From Actinomadura chibensis NBRC 106107 (GTDB lineage: Bacteria > Actinomycetota > Actinomycetes > Streptosporangiales > Streptosporangiaceae), in assembly GCF_001552135.1 (NCBI RefSeq), contig NZ_BCQP01000049.1:49876-113875 (forward strand): a stretch of 64,000 nt of DNA, written 5' to 3'. Positions 9,066-17,882 of this stretch are shown piece after piece. A model generated the notes under the pieces. The model saw only the letters and a program-made list of their open reading frames with translations. It was not told where the DNA came from and searched no databases. Position 1 is the stretch's first letter; every line of letters begins with the position of its first letter. The position numbers and the translations under genes are program-made.

Positions 9066-9910
9066 GTACGGAAACGGACGTGCTGGCCAGGACGCAACTG
9101 CGCGGCGTCGTTGACGGCGGATGACGCCAGTACGGCGACCACCGGGTAGCCGCCGGTCGTCGGATGGTCGGCCAAGAAGATGATGGGCAGCCCGTTGGGC
9201 GGCACCTGGAGCGACCCGGTGACCATGCCCTCGCTCCCGAGTTCTCCGTCCCGGACACGGGCGAGCGGTGGCCCGTTCAAGCGGACGCCTACGCGATTGC
9301 TGTCCGGCGACACCTCAAATGTCGCGGACGTGAGCGTGGCCAACGCGTCCTCGGTGAACCAGTCGTCGCGCGGTCCGGGCAGGATGCGCAGTACCGGTGT
9401 CTCGGCCAGTGGCGGTGTGGGGGCGATGTCCACGGCGATATCCGCGAGCCCCTCGGAGGAGCCCAGCGCTAGGCGGTCACCTGGCGAGAGTGGTGCAGGC
9501 CCGAGGCCGGACAGAAGGTCGGTCGAGCGGCTCCCGAGAATCAGCTCTGTCTCGACGCCACCGCGCACAGCGAGATAACTGCGCAGCCCGGACGAAGGCG
9601 TACCGAACTCGACCAGCGCACCGTCCGGAACATGGCAGGGCGCGTTGGTCCCGTATTCGCGTCCGTTGACGCACAGCGGCACTGGCGCGCCAGTGACGGC
9701 GATCCAGGCGTGCCCCTGGAAACGCAGTGCCGCCCCACCGAACGTGAACTCCACGCCCGCCGCGCCCTCGGGATTGCCCACCAGCCGGTTGGCCAAGCGG
9801 AGCGCGCGCTCGTCCGCGGCCCCCGACCGCGGAACGCCGAGATGCGCATGCCCGGGCCTGCCGAGGTCCTGGACGGTCGCCAGCGGCCCGGACCGGACGA
9901 CCTCGATCAC
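9062..9910 (-). CDS. pxpC: 5-oxoprolinase subunit C (biotin-dependent carboxyltransferase-like)
   Basis: 282 residues from a GTG at 9910 that overlaps the pxpB stop (GTGA). VQDLGRPGHAHLGVPRSGA is the signature of the KipA/PxpC family, and LAVRGGVE and LSPGDRLALG follow. With PxpA and PxpB it forms the ATP-dependent 5-oxoprolinase that opens 5-oxoproline (pyroglutamate), a damage product of glutamine and glutamate, to glutamate. It is the last gene of a minus-strand operon and its stop codon overlaps that of the histidine phosphatase. Confidence 0.9.
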   Translation of the reverse strand: MIEVVRSGPLATVQDLGRPGHAHLGVPRSGAADERALRLANRLVGNPEGAAGVEFTFGGAALRFQGHAWIAVTGAPVPLCVNGREYGTNAPCHVPDGALVEFGTPSSGLRSYLAVRGGVETELILGSRSTDLLSGLGPAPLSPGDRLALGSSEGLADIAVDIAPTPPLAETPVLRILPGPRDDWFTEDALATLTSATFEVSPDSNRVGVRLNGPPLARVRDGELGSEGMVTGSLQVPPNGLPIIFLADHPTTGGYPVVAVLASSAVNDAAQLRPGQHVRFRT

Positions 9911-10521
9911 GAGCGCTCCCCGGGTACGAACCGCACGCGCGTCCCGGGACGCAGCAGCGAGGGCGGGTCGCGCGTCTCGTCCCACAGCCGCAGGTCCGTC
10001 CGTCCGAGCAGGCGCCAGCCGCCCGGCGACCGGGACGGGTAGACGGCCGCGTACGGACCGGCGATCGCCACCGAACCGGCCGGGACCGACGTCCGCGGCG
10101 ACGCGCGGCGCGCCACGTGCAACACGGGGTCGAGGCCGGTCAGATAGGCGAAACCGGGGGAGAAACCGAGGTAGGCCACCGTGTACGAGGCGGCGGAGTG
10201 ACGCCGGACGACATCCTCGCGGGACAACCCGGTCAGCCGGGCGACCTCGTCCAGGTCCTCCCCGTCGTAGACGACCGGCACCTCCACCGGCTCGGCGTCG
10301 TCCGCCGCGTCCGCGGGCAGGGGGAGTCGCGGGAGCCGCGCGGCGAGCCGGTCCAGGTCGGCGGACGGGTCCGCCATGACCAGGACCGTCCGCTCACCGG
10401 GAACGACGTCCACGACACCGGGGAGGCTCTGGTCGCGCAGGGCGGCGTTGAGGCGGAGCGCGGTGGCGGGATCCTCGGTCTCCACGAGCAGGGCCGCGTC
10501 ACCCGCCCGGAGCACTCTCAC
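9907..10521 (-). CDS. pxpB: 5-oxoprolinase subunit B (KipI family)
   Basis: 204 residues from a GTG at 10521 that overlaps the pxpA stop as GTGA; longer upstream frames would intrude deep into pxpA. VPVVYDGEDLDEVA and YLGFSPGFAYLTGL are the diagnostic KipI/PxpB blocks, with SVAIAGPYAAVYP and TDLRLWDE toward the end. It forms the ATP-dependent PxpBC component of 5-oxoprolinase. The GTGA overlaps on both sides imply translational coupling and fixed subunit ratios. Confidence 0.92.
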   Translation of the reverse strand: MRVLRAGDAALLVETEDPATALRLNAALRDQSLPGVVDVVPGERTVLVMADPSADLDRLAARLPRLPLPADAADDAEPVEVPVVYDGEDLDEVARLTGLSREDVVRRHSAASYTVAYLGFSPGFAYLTGLDPVLHVARRASPRTSVPAGSVAIAGPYAAVYPSRSPGGWRLLGRTDLRLWDETRDPPSLLRPGTRVRFVPGERS

Positions 10522-11270
10522 GCGAACGACTCCAGCGTGACGCCTGCCCCGGACAGGGCCGACCGCACCGACCGTGCCAACTCCACCGCGCCGGGGGTGT
10601 CGCCATGCACGCACATGGAGCGCGCCTTCAACGCGACCTCACCCCCGTCCACCGCCGCGACCGTTCCGTCTACAGCCATCCTGACCGCACGCTGGACGAC
10701 GGCGTCCGGGTCGTGGATGACCGCTCCTGGCTCACGGCGGGACACCAGCGCACCGGACGGCGTGTAAGCCCGGTCGGCGAAGCACTCGGCGACCACGGTG
10801 AGCCCGTGGGCCGCGTCGTGCACCGCGGAGCCGGGAAGCGTCAGCAGGGGCAGCGAAGGGTCGTACGCGCGCACGGCGTCTGCCACCGCCCCAGCCTGCC
10901 CTGCGTCACGGACCACCCGGTTGTAGAGCGCCCCATGCGGCTTGACGTAGGCGACCCGTCCGCCCTCCGCCCGGGCGATCCCGTCCAGGGCGGCGATCTG
11001 GTACAGGATCTCGGCGGTCAGTTCGGCTGGGGCGACGTCCATCTCGCGCCTTCCGAACCCCGCCAGGTCCCGGTACGACACCTGCGCGCCGATCGTCACA
11101 CCGCGTTCCACGGACGCCGCGCACACCCGCCGCATGATGAGGGGATCGCCCGCGTGGAACCCGCACGCCACGTTCGCGCTCGTGACGACGTCGAGCAGCG
11201 CGAGGTCGTCGCCCAGTTCCCAGACGCCGAACCCCTCACCGAGGTCGGCGTTGATGTCCATGATCGCCAT
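10518..11270 (-). CDS. pxpA: 5-oxoprolinase subunit A (LamB/YcsF family)
   Basis: 250 residues from the ATG at 11270; another ATG three codons on (MDINADLGEG) is equally possible. DINADLGEGFG, NVACGFHAGDP and YVKPHGALYN are the canonical LamB/YcsF motifs with metal-binding and catalytic residues. It is the first gene of pxpABC, about 30 bp downstream of the 122-residue hypothetical gene on the same strand, so it might be read through from there. The role is 5-oxoproline disposal in the cytoplasm. Confidence 0.93.
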   Translation of the reverse strand: MAIMDINADLGEGFGVWELGDDLALLDVVTSANVACGFHAGDPLIMRRVCAASVERGVTIGAQVSYRDLAGFGRREMDVAPAELTAEILYQIAALDGIARAEGGRVAYVKPHGALYNRVVRDAGQAGAVADAVRAYDPSLPLLTLPGSAVHDAAHGLTVVAECFADRAYTPSGALVSRREPGAVIHDPDAVVQRAVRMAVDGTVAAVDGGEVALKARSMCVHGDTPGAVELARSVRSALSGAGVTLESFA

Positions 11271-11299
11271 GCCCAAGACCTACCACCGAATCCCGGGAC

Positions 11300-11668
11300 T
11301 CAGACGGCCTCTTCGCGCACGTCCTCGACCTCGTGCCTGGACGCCCACGCCTGGTACACGCCCCGGTCGAACAGTTCCAGGCCCAGTGCCTCGGCCACGG
11401 ACGCCTCGCCGCCGCTGTACTCCACGCGCAGCCAGCCCTCGTGTTCGCCGAGCACCACGAACGGCTCGCCCCGCCAGGTGCAGTGCGTCAGGACGTACCG
11501 GAACCGCTCGACCGCCGACCGCGGCACCACTTGGACCCACCTGTCCGGCGTTACCTGCCGGAACCCCTCGACCTGGCGCGACGCGTAGAGCCGCACGCAG
11601 TCGCCGTCCGGGCTGGCCTCGTACTCGCCGCCGTGCCAGGCCGCGTAGAAACCGTGCCGGACGCTCAT
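11300..11668 (-). CDS. Conserved-looking small protein of unknown function
   Basis: 122 residues starting MSVRHGFYAAW. Its ATG overlaps the stop of the upstream SseB-like gene (ATGA), so the two are translationally coupled. The chain is rich in aromatic residues and predicted beta strands (THCTWRGEPFVVLGEHEGWLRVEY, here read as two strands and a turn) and ends acidic. I do not recognise a named family. There is no signal peptide or membrane segment. The coupling suggests it works with the SseB-like protein, perhaps as a binding partner. Confidence 0.6.
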   Translation of the reverse strand: MSVRHGFYAAWHGGEYEASPDGDCVRLYASRQVEGFRQVTPDRWVQVVPRSAVERFRYVLTHCTWRGEPFVVLGEHEGWLRVEYSGGEASVAEALGLELFDRGVYQAWASRHEVEDVREEAV

Positions 11669-13413
11669 CCCCGTCCCCCGGGAAGCCGCACGAGCCACCG
11701 GCGGAAGTCGGCGTCGTAGGACGCCACCAGGGTCTCGGGACCGTTCGCGACGATCCGGTACAGCTCGGCCCCGTGCGGCAGGCGCTGACTCTCGATCCTG
11801 AACTCGGGAACGGCGGGTCCGTCACCCGGCGTGTGCCCCGACCCGCCGGGCGCACGCCGGAACAACGGCGGCTTCACCGCGGGCCAGCGGATCGCGAAGA
11901 CCTCCTCGTCCGCGGGCGTGAACGGCGACCCCTCGTAGAGCAGCCCGAGGCCGTGGATCAGCGCCGCCGGGGTCGTCATCTCGGCGACGTCCCGCAGCCG
12001 GTGCACGTACCCGGCGACGAGGTCGTAGCCGCCTTCCAGGTAGTGCTGCACATGCTCGGGCCGCACCACCTTCTGCATGACCTCGGCCTGGCCCGTGCCT
12101 TCCACGGACATGTGCTCTCTGGGGAACGGGACCGTCTGCGACCTCGCCGTGGGAGCGTTCCGCTGCCCCTCTGGGGGAGCGGGCGCGTCCGCGACGGCGT
12201 CGGGCGCGGTGACGCTCGGCCCGCGCTCGAGCGTCGGCGTCACCGGCAGCCCCAGCGGGTCGCTCGGCGTCTCGCGCGGCGAGGCCGGCGGAACCGGCGG
12301 AACCGGCGGAACCGGCGGCGCGGGCGGACGCGTGGGCGCCTGTGGGGCGGCGGGGGCGGCGGAGGGTGGCCGAGGTTCGGCCCGCGCGGGAGCGGCGCTC
12401 TCCGGCGGACTGGGAGCCTTCCGCGCGGCGGCGCGGCGCTCGCGGGCGGGCTTGGCACCGCCGCTCCGGCCGCGGGACGGGGCCCGGACCGACGCGCCCG
12501 CGACATGGACGTCCGTCGGGACGGGCGGCGTCGGGGCGCTCGCCGCGCGCGGCTCCGCGGGCTCGAAGAGCGCCTTGGCGTCCAGGAAGGACGCGCTGGG
12601 CAGGCCGGGGTTGATCGCGAGCTGCCAGTCCGGGTGGGGCCACCGCCGGGCCAGCTCCGACAGCGACGCCTCCCGGTGGTGCACCGCCTGCCCCTGCAAG
12701 GAGCGGTCCATCGCCTCGGGCGAGGTGAACGCCAGCACGAACGTCCCGTCTCCGAACCGGGCCGTGGCGAATTGGTGCCCGCCCGCCCCCGGTTCGCCGG
12801 GCGCGGGCAGGTACAGGACGGCCCGCGCCAGCAGTTCGAGGTAGCCGCTCTGGTCGCCGCGCTCCCGGGCCTCGGCGAGCGCGCCCTCCAACGCGGAGCC
12901 GGACGGGCGCGCGCGCCGTGCGGCCGGACGTCCGCCCCCCTCCGGAACGGCGGGCGGGATCCCGAGTCCGGGGAGCGGCAGCGGGCCGCCGTCCGGTCCC
13001 GACCGGCTGGCCTGGTAGACGAGCCCGAGCGGCGACTCGATCCCGTAGGCGTCGCGGAACGCGCCCACCATCTGCCCGGCGAGAAGGGCGCACGTCTCCA
13101 GTCGCTCGGCCGCGGCGCGCTGCTCCGCCGCCGCACGTCCGCCGCGCTCGCGCAGGGGGAACTGGCGCCACCAGTTCCTGCGCTCCTCCTCGTCCGGGGG
13201 CTCCCAGCCGAGCGCCCTGAGCCGCCGCTCCTGCCCCGGGGCGAGCGGCCTGGGCAGGAAGGCGCTGCCGACGGCCTCCGCGTCGAGCAGCCCCTCGGCC
13301 CGCATCGCCTGGACGTAGGGCAGCCCGCTCTGCCCCTGGACGATGACGAACGAATTGACCGGCAGGCGTGAGAGTTCCAATGTCAGCCGCTGGGCGAAGT
13401 CGTTCCAGTCCAC
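11665..13413 (-). CDS. SseB-like / TY-Chap-type multidomain protein, paralogue 1
   Basis: 582 residues from a GTG at 13413. Residues about 1-130 (MDWNDFAQRL, FVIVQGQSG, YVQAMR, NWWRQFP) resemble the YbjN/TY-Chap peptide-binding chaperone-like fold of actinobacteria. Residues about 185-285 (YLELLARAVLYLPAP, FVLAFTSPEAMD, WQLAINPGLPS) match the SseB N-terminal domain. A Pro/Ala/Arg-rich linker with PVPPVPPVPP follows, then a C-terminal domain of about 160 residues ending in PHGAELYRIV and ASYDADFRRWLVR. The next gene upstream (13492-15033) has the same order. Function is unknown; domain names are from memory of the families. Confidence 0.65.
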   Translation of the reverse strand: MDWNDFAQRLTLELSRLPVNSFVIVQGQSGLPYVQAMRAEGLLDAEAVGSAFLPRPLAPGQERRLRALGWEPPDEEERRNWWRQFPLRERGGRAAAEQRAAAERLETCALLAGQMVGAFRDAYGIESPLGLVYQASRSGPDGGPLPLPGLGIPPAVPEGGGRPAARRARPSGSALEGALAEARERGDQSGYLELLARAVLYLPAPGEPGAGGHQFATARFGDGTFVLAFTSPEAMDRSLQGQAVHHREASLSELARRWPHPDWQLAINPGLPSASFLDAKALFEPAEPRAASAPTPPVPTDVHVAGASVRAPSRGRSGGAKPARERRAAARKAPSPPESAAPARAEPRPPSAAPAAPQAPTRPPAPPVPPVPPVPPASPRETPSDPLGLPVTPTLERGPSVTAPDAVADAPAPPEGQRNAPTARSQTVPFPREHMSVEGTGQAEVMQKVVRPEHVQHYLEGGYDLVAGYVHRLRDVAEMTTPAALIHGLGLLYEGSPFTPADEEVFAIRWPAVKPPLFRRAPGGSGHTPGDGPAVPEFRIESQRLPHGAELYRIVANGPETLVASYDADFRRWLVRLPGGRG

Positions 13414-13491
13414 TCGGATCCACTCTCACGTATGTGGGGGCGGGGATGCCTTACTCGACGGTAGCCGAATCGGCGGCGGGCGAGTGGCGCC

Positions 13492-15033
13492 TCACTCGGA
13501 TCGCGGAGCGGGAACCGCGTCGGCCCTCACCGGGGTCCACGCGCCGCCGATCGCGTCGTACACCGCCAGCGGGGTCTCGTCGCCCTCGCCGGACGAGTAC
13601 CAGAGGCGCGTGCCGTGCGGCGGCCGCAGCGGAACGCCGGTCGGCTCCTGGGCGGCCCTCGGCCCGTCCGTGGGCGCGCCCAGGGGAGCGGGCTGCCGTT
13701 CGGCGGACACCGGCTCGACGGACACAGGCTCACTGGGTGCGGGCTCACTGGGCGCGGCTTCGACGGGCGCGGGTTCGACGGGAATGGGCTCGGGTGCCAC
13801 CCGCTCGGCGGGCCGGGTGTCGGATATCCCGGAATCCAGGGCGGCGTTCAGGTCGGCCGCCGAGTACGGATCGATCGCCGTGTGGGAATCGTCGTGCGCC
13901 TCAGTGCTCCGTCCAGCGTGACTTGCCGCGGAACCGTTCAGGGCACCGCTCGGACGCTTGGGCTCACCGGCGACGGGGTTCGGCCCGGCGAGCGCGGTCG
14001 GATCGACCGTCCCGTAGGGATTCGGGTCGCCCTGCGTGGGCGGAGGCGTCGGGCGCGAGGCTCCGTGCAACTCCCCGTGCAACCGGTCGAGGACGGACGA
14101 GTCCAGGAGGACTTCACTGGGGAGCCCCCAGTTGATGGCCAGCCGCCAGGTGGGGTCGGGCCACCCGGACGCAAGTTGCGCGAACGACGTCCGCCGGTAG
14201 AGGCCGGGACGCCGGTCGCCCGTGCGCGCGAGTGCTCCGGGAGAGGTGAACACCGTGACGTAGGTACTGCTGCCGATGCTGATGGTGGGGAACTCGGCGC
14301 GGTCCGGGTCTTCCACCGCGCCGGCGCTCGCGGGGAGCACCAGATCGGCGTTGGCGAGCAACCGGAAGTACGTGGTGTTGTCACCGTTCGCCTTGGCTTC
14401 GGCCAGGCGAGGCTCCAGCAGTTCGGCGTTCACGCGGGCGGTGCCCTCAAGCGGCATGGACGTCCCGGCAGGGGGCGTGCCGACGGACGGGGGAGCCGCC
14501 CCCGCGAGCGCGTCGGCCGCGGGCGGAGCACCCGGCGACGACGCGCGGCGCTTGTTCACGCGCGACGGGTCGGCCACGTCGATACCGAAATCGGTCAGCT
14601 CGATGAGGCCCGTGCCGTGCCGGTGGAACGACTCGTACACCAGATCGGACGGCCGCCGGACGCCCTGGACGTCCCGCAGGGCGGTGACCATCACGTCGGC
14701 CAGCCGCGAGAAGTCGCCCTCGGTCACGGACCGCATCCCGCCGGGCGTCCCGAACTCGGGCAGTTCCGTCCACCAGTTGCGCGGAGTGGGGTCGGACGGC
14801 GGACGCCAGCCCGCCTCGCTCATGACCTCCTCGTCGGCGAGGGTGAGCAGAAGCGGGCCTTCGAGGAAGTTGTTGCTGACGGCCTCGGCGTACAGCCGGT
14901 CCGGCTCGCGCATGGCCTGCACGTAGTGTCGGCTCTCGTCGCGCTCCCGCACGATGAGGATCGTGTCCCGTTCGAGCCCCGCCAGCTCGCGTCCCAGCCG
15001 CCAGGCGAACTCGGACCACTCCAACAAGATCAC
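13492..15033 (-). CDS. SseB-like / TY-Chap-type multidomain protein, paralogue 2
   Basis: 513 residues from a GTG at 15033 (a TTG two codons in has the better-spaced GGGA). The N-terminus LEWSEFAWRLGRELAGLE, YVQAMRE and NWWTELPEF aligns with the same blocks of paralogue 1. TVFTSPGALARTG and WRLAINWGLPSEV mark the SseB-like domain. The linker is rich in EPxPVE repeats. The tail PHGTRLWY and LAVYDAIGGAWTPV matches the end of paralogue 1, but the ~100-residue segment before it is absent. This looks like an old tandem duplication followed by divergence. Confidence 0.65.
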   Translation of the reverse strand: MILLEWSEFAWRLGRELAGLERDTILIVRERDESRHYVQAMREPDRLYAEAVSNNFLEGPLLLTLADEEVMSEAGWRPPSDPTPRNWWTELPEFGTPGGMRSVTEGDFSRLADVMVTALRDVQGVRRPSDLVYESFHRHGTGLIELTDFGIDVADPSRVNKRRASSPGAPPAADALAGAAPPSVGTPPAGTSMPLEGTARVNAELLEPRLAEAKANGDNTTYFRLLANADLVLPASAGAVEDPDRAEFPTISIGSSTYVTVFTSPGALARTGDRRPGLYRRTSFAQLASGWPDPTWRLAINWGLPSEVLLDSSVLDRLHGELHGASRPTPPPTQGDPNPYGTVDPTALAGPNPVAGEPKRPSGALNGSAASHAGRSTEAHDDSHTAIDPYSAADLNAALDSGISDTRPAERVAPEPIPVEPAPVEAAPSEPAPSEPVSVEPVSAERQPAPLGAPTDGPRAAQEPTGVPLRPPHGTRLWYSSGEGDETPLAVYDAIGGAWTPVRADAVPAPRSE

Positions 15034-15125
15034 TCCCTACGGCCGGGGGCGGGCCCCCGGGCCCCGCGAGACCATGCCCGAGACCCGATGATTACCGCCG
15101 GGGACGCCGCACGCAAACCGGGAGT

Positions 15126-16754
15126 TCACTCCGGCGGGGGTTCGTGACGAAGCACACGCAGCGCCTCCCTGAGGGCCTCCGGCCCGTCCTCGTCGCGGTC
15201 CAGCACAGCGATGAGTTTGTGCAGGATCTCGTGCCGTTCGTAGCCCACGTCGAGGAGTGATCGGGCGGTCTCCCATAGCTGCGGGGGCTCGCCGTTCCAG
15301 AGCCGCTCGGTGAGGCGTTCGTGCGCGGCGATGTGCTCCTCGTCCGCGCCGGGATGCTCGAACTCCAGGATGGCGCGCCGGTCGTCGGGGTCGGCGGGGT
15401 CCAGGGTGGACAGGTTGATGAATCCGTGCCGTCCCGACCGCCTGTGGGTCCCGGACAGGAAGGGCAGGGCGAAGGCCCTGCGCGGAAGCGCCTCCAGGTC
15501 CCCGTCGGGCAGCAACCGGTCGACCAGCTCGCGGTCGAGACCGAAAGCGGCCGGGTCGCGGTAGGCCTCGGCGAACTTCGCGGTGGCGTCCCACAGGGCG
15601 TCCAAGGTCGCCCTGATCCCCTCCTCAGGCAGCCCGGTGCGCTTTCCCGCCCACCTCACCCAGGCGGCGAGGACGTGGGGCACGGCCTCCTGTTCCGACG
15701 GGGACAGCAGGACCTTCCGCGGCAGCCAGTCGAGCAGGAACATCTCGCACTTGACCGGGCTGACCCGAAGCGGCCTTCCGAAGTCGTGCGCGCAGCCGTA
15801 CTCGATGATGCGGTCGACGCACCGGCTGGCCGCCGAGAGGTCGGAGAGGCCGCCCGCCTCGTCCGAGGCGATGAACCGGGCCGCGATCGTGGCCCGCCTG
15901 TCCCGCCCGTACACCGGCGCCTGGGGCAGCCGCCCGCCCGGGGGCAGGATGTCCACACGCGCGCGCACGAACGCGTGGTACGAGCCGAAGTTCTCGTTCA
16001 CGGGCGGGTCGTCGGTGTCGTCGGTGAGGTCGAGCGCGCTCTGCAGCAGCGCCTTGGCGTCGCGCGGGTCGTACTCCTCGAACCGCATCAGCGGGTTCTC
16101 GCGTCCCTCACGGCGGCAGTGCTCGAGAAGGGTGTCGACCCTGGACGAGACCCACGCGTCCCGCACCATCCCGACCGACGGGCGCCGTCCGGGGCGCGCG
16201 GCGGGCGCGAACGGATCGCCCGCCGGCGGCAGGGCCCCGCCCTTGTTGCGGTCGACGAGGATGACCAGCGCGTGCCGTTCGGCGCCGCCGTAGGTGTAGG
16301 TGCAGACGACGGAGTCCTGGTCGCCGTAGACGTCCCTGGACACGTAGCACTCTTCGGGGGCGACCATCCCCACGCGGTCGGCCCATCCCGGTCTGGCGAC
16401 GCCGTTCTCCATCAGTTCGAGTGCCGCGCCCTCCGCCTTCGCGGCCTGCCGGGGGGTGCCCATGTAGGCCATCCCTATGAGCAGTGCGAGAGCGGCAGGG
16501 GTGCCCGCGTCCCGTGCGTAGTCGATCAGGGGTTCGCCGATGACCTCTTCGACGTCGCCGTCCGGCAGGCGTCGCCCCCACCAGGAACCGAGGATCTCGC
16601 TGATGATGAGCTCGGCGTCCAGGGGGCTGCGCAGGGCGAGCAGTTCGCGGGCATGCAGCAGCATTCCGTCGAATATCGCCGAGACCTCGTCGGGGGGTGG
16701 GGGACGGTCCCGGCCCGGTTCCCCGGAGGGGCGGTGGCGGTGGCGGGGACTCAC
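15126..16754 (-). CDS. DUF1841-type protein of unknown function
   Basis: 542 residues from a GTG preceded by GAGAGG. The C-terminal ~80 residues (RAILEFEHPGADEEHIAAHE, QLWETARSLLDVGYERHEIL) resemble DUF1841, an uncharacterised helical domain. The N-terminal two thirds are helical, with repeated ALxLLIGMAYMG-like helices, and contain no recognised catalytic motif. No signal or membrane segment. It is the first long gene of the minus-strand run that continues with the SseB-like pair, 92 bp away. Confidence 0.65.
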   Translation of the reverse strand: MSPRHRHRPSGEPGRDRPPPPDEVSAIFDGMLLHARELLALRSPLDAELIISEILGSWWGRRLPDGDVEEVIGEPLIDYARDAGTPAALALLIGMAYMGTPRQAAKAEGAALELMENGVARPGWADRVGMVAPEECYVSRDVYGDQDSVVCTYTYGGAERHALVILVDRNKGGALPPAGDPFAPAARPGRRPSVGMVRDAWVSSRVDTLLEHCRREGRENPLMRFEEYDPRDAKALLQSALDLTDDTDDPPVNENFGSYHAFVRARVDILPPGGRLPQAPVYGRDRRATIAARFIASDEAGGLSDLSAASRCVDRIIEYGCAHDFGRPLRVSPVKCEMFLLDWLPRKVLLSPSEQEAVPHVLAAWVRWAGKRTGLPEEGIRATLDALWDATAKFAEAYRDPAAFGLDRELVDRLLPDGDLEALPRRAFALPFLSGTHRRSGRHGFINLSTLDPADPDDRRAILEFEHPGADEEHIAAHERLTERLWNGEPPQLWETARSLLDVGYERHEILHKLIAVLDRDEDGPEALREALRVLRHEPPPE

Positions 16755-16835
16755 CCTTCTAGCCTCTCAGATCGGCCGTGCGCCATGTCCAGGACACGTC
16801 CGAAGACAGGGGTGCCGAGGGGTCGCTCCGTCCGC

Positions 16836-17084
16836 TCAGCCGTCCACGCCCGTGGCGGGGCTCCGCCCGGACGGCGGCTCGGATTTCAGTATCCCGGTGA
16901 GGTGCTCCCGGGCCATCCGCTCCACCCTGGCGGGAGTGGCCTCAAGACCCAGATGGGTCATGCACGCCTGGACGTCGGCCACGCACCGGTGCACCGTGTC
17001 CGACGGAAAGCTCGTGAACTCGTCGCAGAGCCGTCGCGCGAGCGACTCACGGGTCACGCTGCGGTGATCGGCCAGTGCATGCAT
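16836..17084 (-). CDS. Small helical protein (three-helix-bundle dimerisation type)
   Basis: 82 residues. GGAGG lies 9 nt before the ATG. The chain (LARRLCDEFTSFPSDTVHRC, VADVQACMTHLG, RVERMAREHLTGIL) is predicted as three helices with a disordered tail. It resembles short actinobacterial proteins annotated as three-helix bundle dimerisation domain proteins, which have no established function. It is separated from the cytochrome gene by 60 bp on the same strand. Confidence 0.6.
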   Translation of the reverse strand: MHALADHRSVTRESLARRLCDEFTSFPSDTVHRCVADVQACMTHLGLEATPARVERMAREHLTGILKSEPPSGRSPATGVDG

Positions 17085-17144
17085 GAGCGCACACCTCCGC
17101 GCACGGGGATCCGATGTCCCATTCCAGCGCTTCTGCGAGGAGAG

Positions 17145-17882
17145 TCAATACATTCCGGGCCGTCGTTTCGCAAATTCTGGGTCATCTTCGGCGGAGGACT
17201 TGTCCATACCCGAGTCCATGTCATTGACCTGGGTGTTCTCTTCGCCCAGTGCGTCCGCCCAGCCCGCGTGGTGCCGTGCCGCCCAGTCGGGGTCAACGCG
17301 CCCGGTGAGCATCCCCTGGAGCGCACCCCGGTCCCGTAGCGCCTCCCAGAGGTGCCCTGCGGTCACCACCACGATGACGAGGAAGAGCCAGTCGTGGACG
17401 AACGTCGAACCCGTCCGCCACCGGTCGCTCCAGGGATCGGGGAACGTCATGACCTCGCCGGTGCCGAGCATCAGCAGGATCGCGCCCGCGACGAAGGCCG
17501 CGTTCAACTTCTGACCCGCGTTGAACTTGCCCACGGGCAGGACTCCGCGTCCACCCCGGACGGCTCTGCGGTCGCGGCGCCTGAGCCACTCCCAATCGTG
17601 CGGAGCGAATCTGTTCAACCGGCGGAGGTCGGCCCTGAACGCGCGGGACACCAGACCGAGGACGATCGGAACGGGCAACGCGAACCCACACCAGACATGG
17701 ACGGTCTTGAGCGTCTCCCGATGCCCCACCAGCGTCGACAACGCCGGGAGGTACAGGCACGCGGCGGTCGCTATGCAGATCAGCATCAGCGATCCGGTCA
17801 CGTGGTGGATCGCGCGCTCGGCGCGGGTGAAACGCAGCAACCATGTCCGCGCGGGCGGCGCGACGTCATGTCGGTGCATCAT
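17145..17882 (-). CDS. Cytochrome b561-type membrane subunit
   Basis: 245 residues. Four to five hydrophobic helices carry heme-ligand-type histidines: RAIHHVTGSLMLI, VHVWCGFALP, FVHDWLFLVIVVVTAGHLWEA. This is the di-heme cytochrome b fold of formate dehydrogenase gamma and hydrogenase cytochrome b. The start overlaps the end of the molybdopterin oxidoreductase gene by 17 bp, so it probably is that enzyme's membrane electron donor, analogous to MsrQ for MsrP. The C-terminal ~40 residues are acidic and cytoplasmic in appearance. Confidence 0.8.
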   Translation of the reverse strand: MMHRHDVAPPARTWLLRFTRAERAIHHVTGSLMLICIATAACLYLPALSTLVGHRETLKTVHVWCGFALPVPIVLGLVSRAFRADLRRLNRFAPHDWEWLRRRDRRAVRGGRGVLPVGKFNAGQKLNAAFVAGAILLMLGTGEVMTFPDPWSDRWRTGSTFVHDWLFLVIVVVTAGHLWEALRDRGALQGMLTGRVDPDWAARHHAGWADALGEENTQVNDMDSGMDKSSAEDDPEFAKRRPGMY

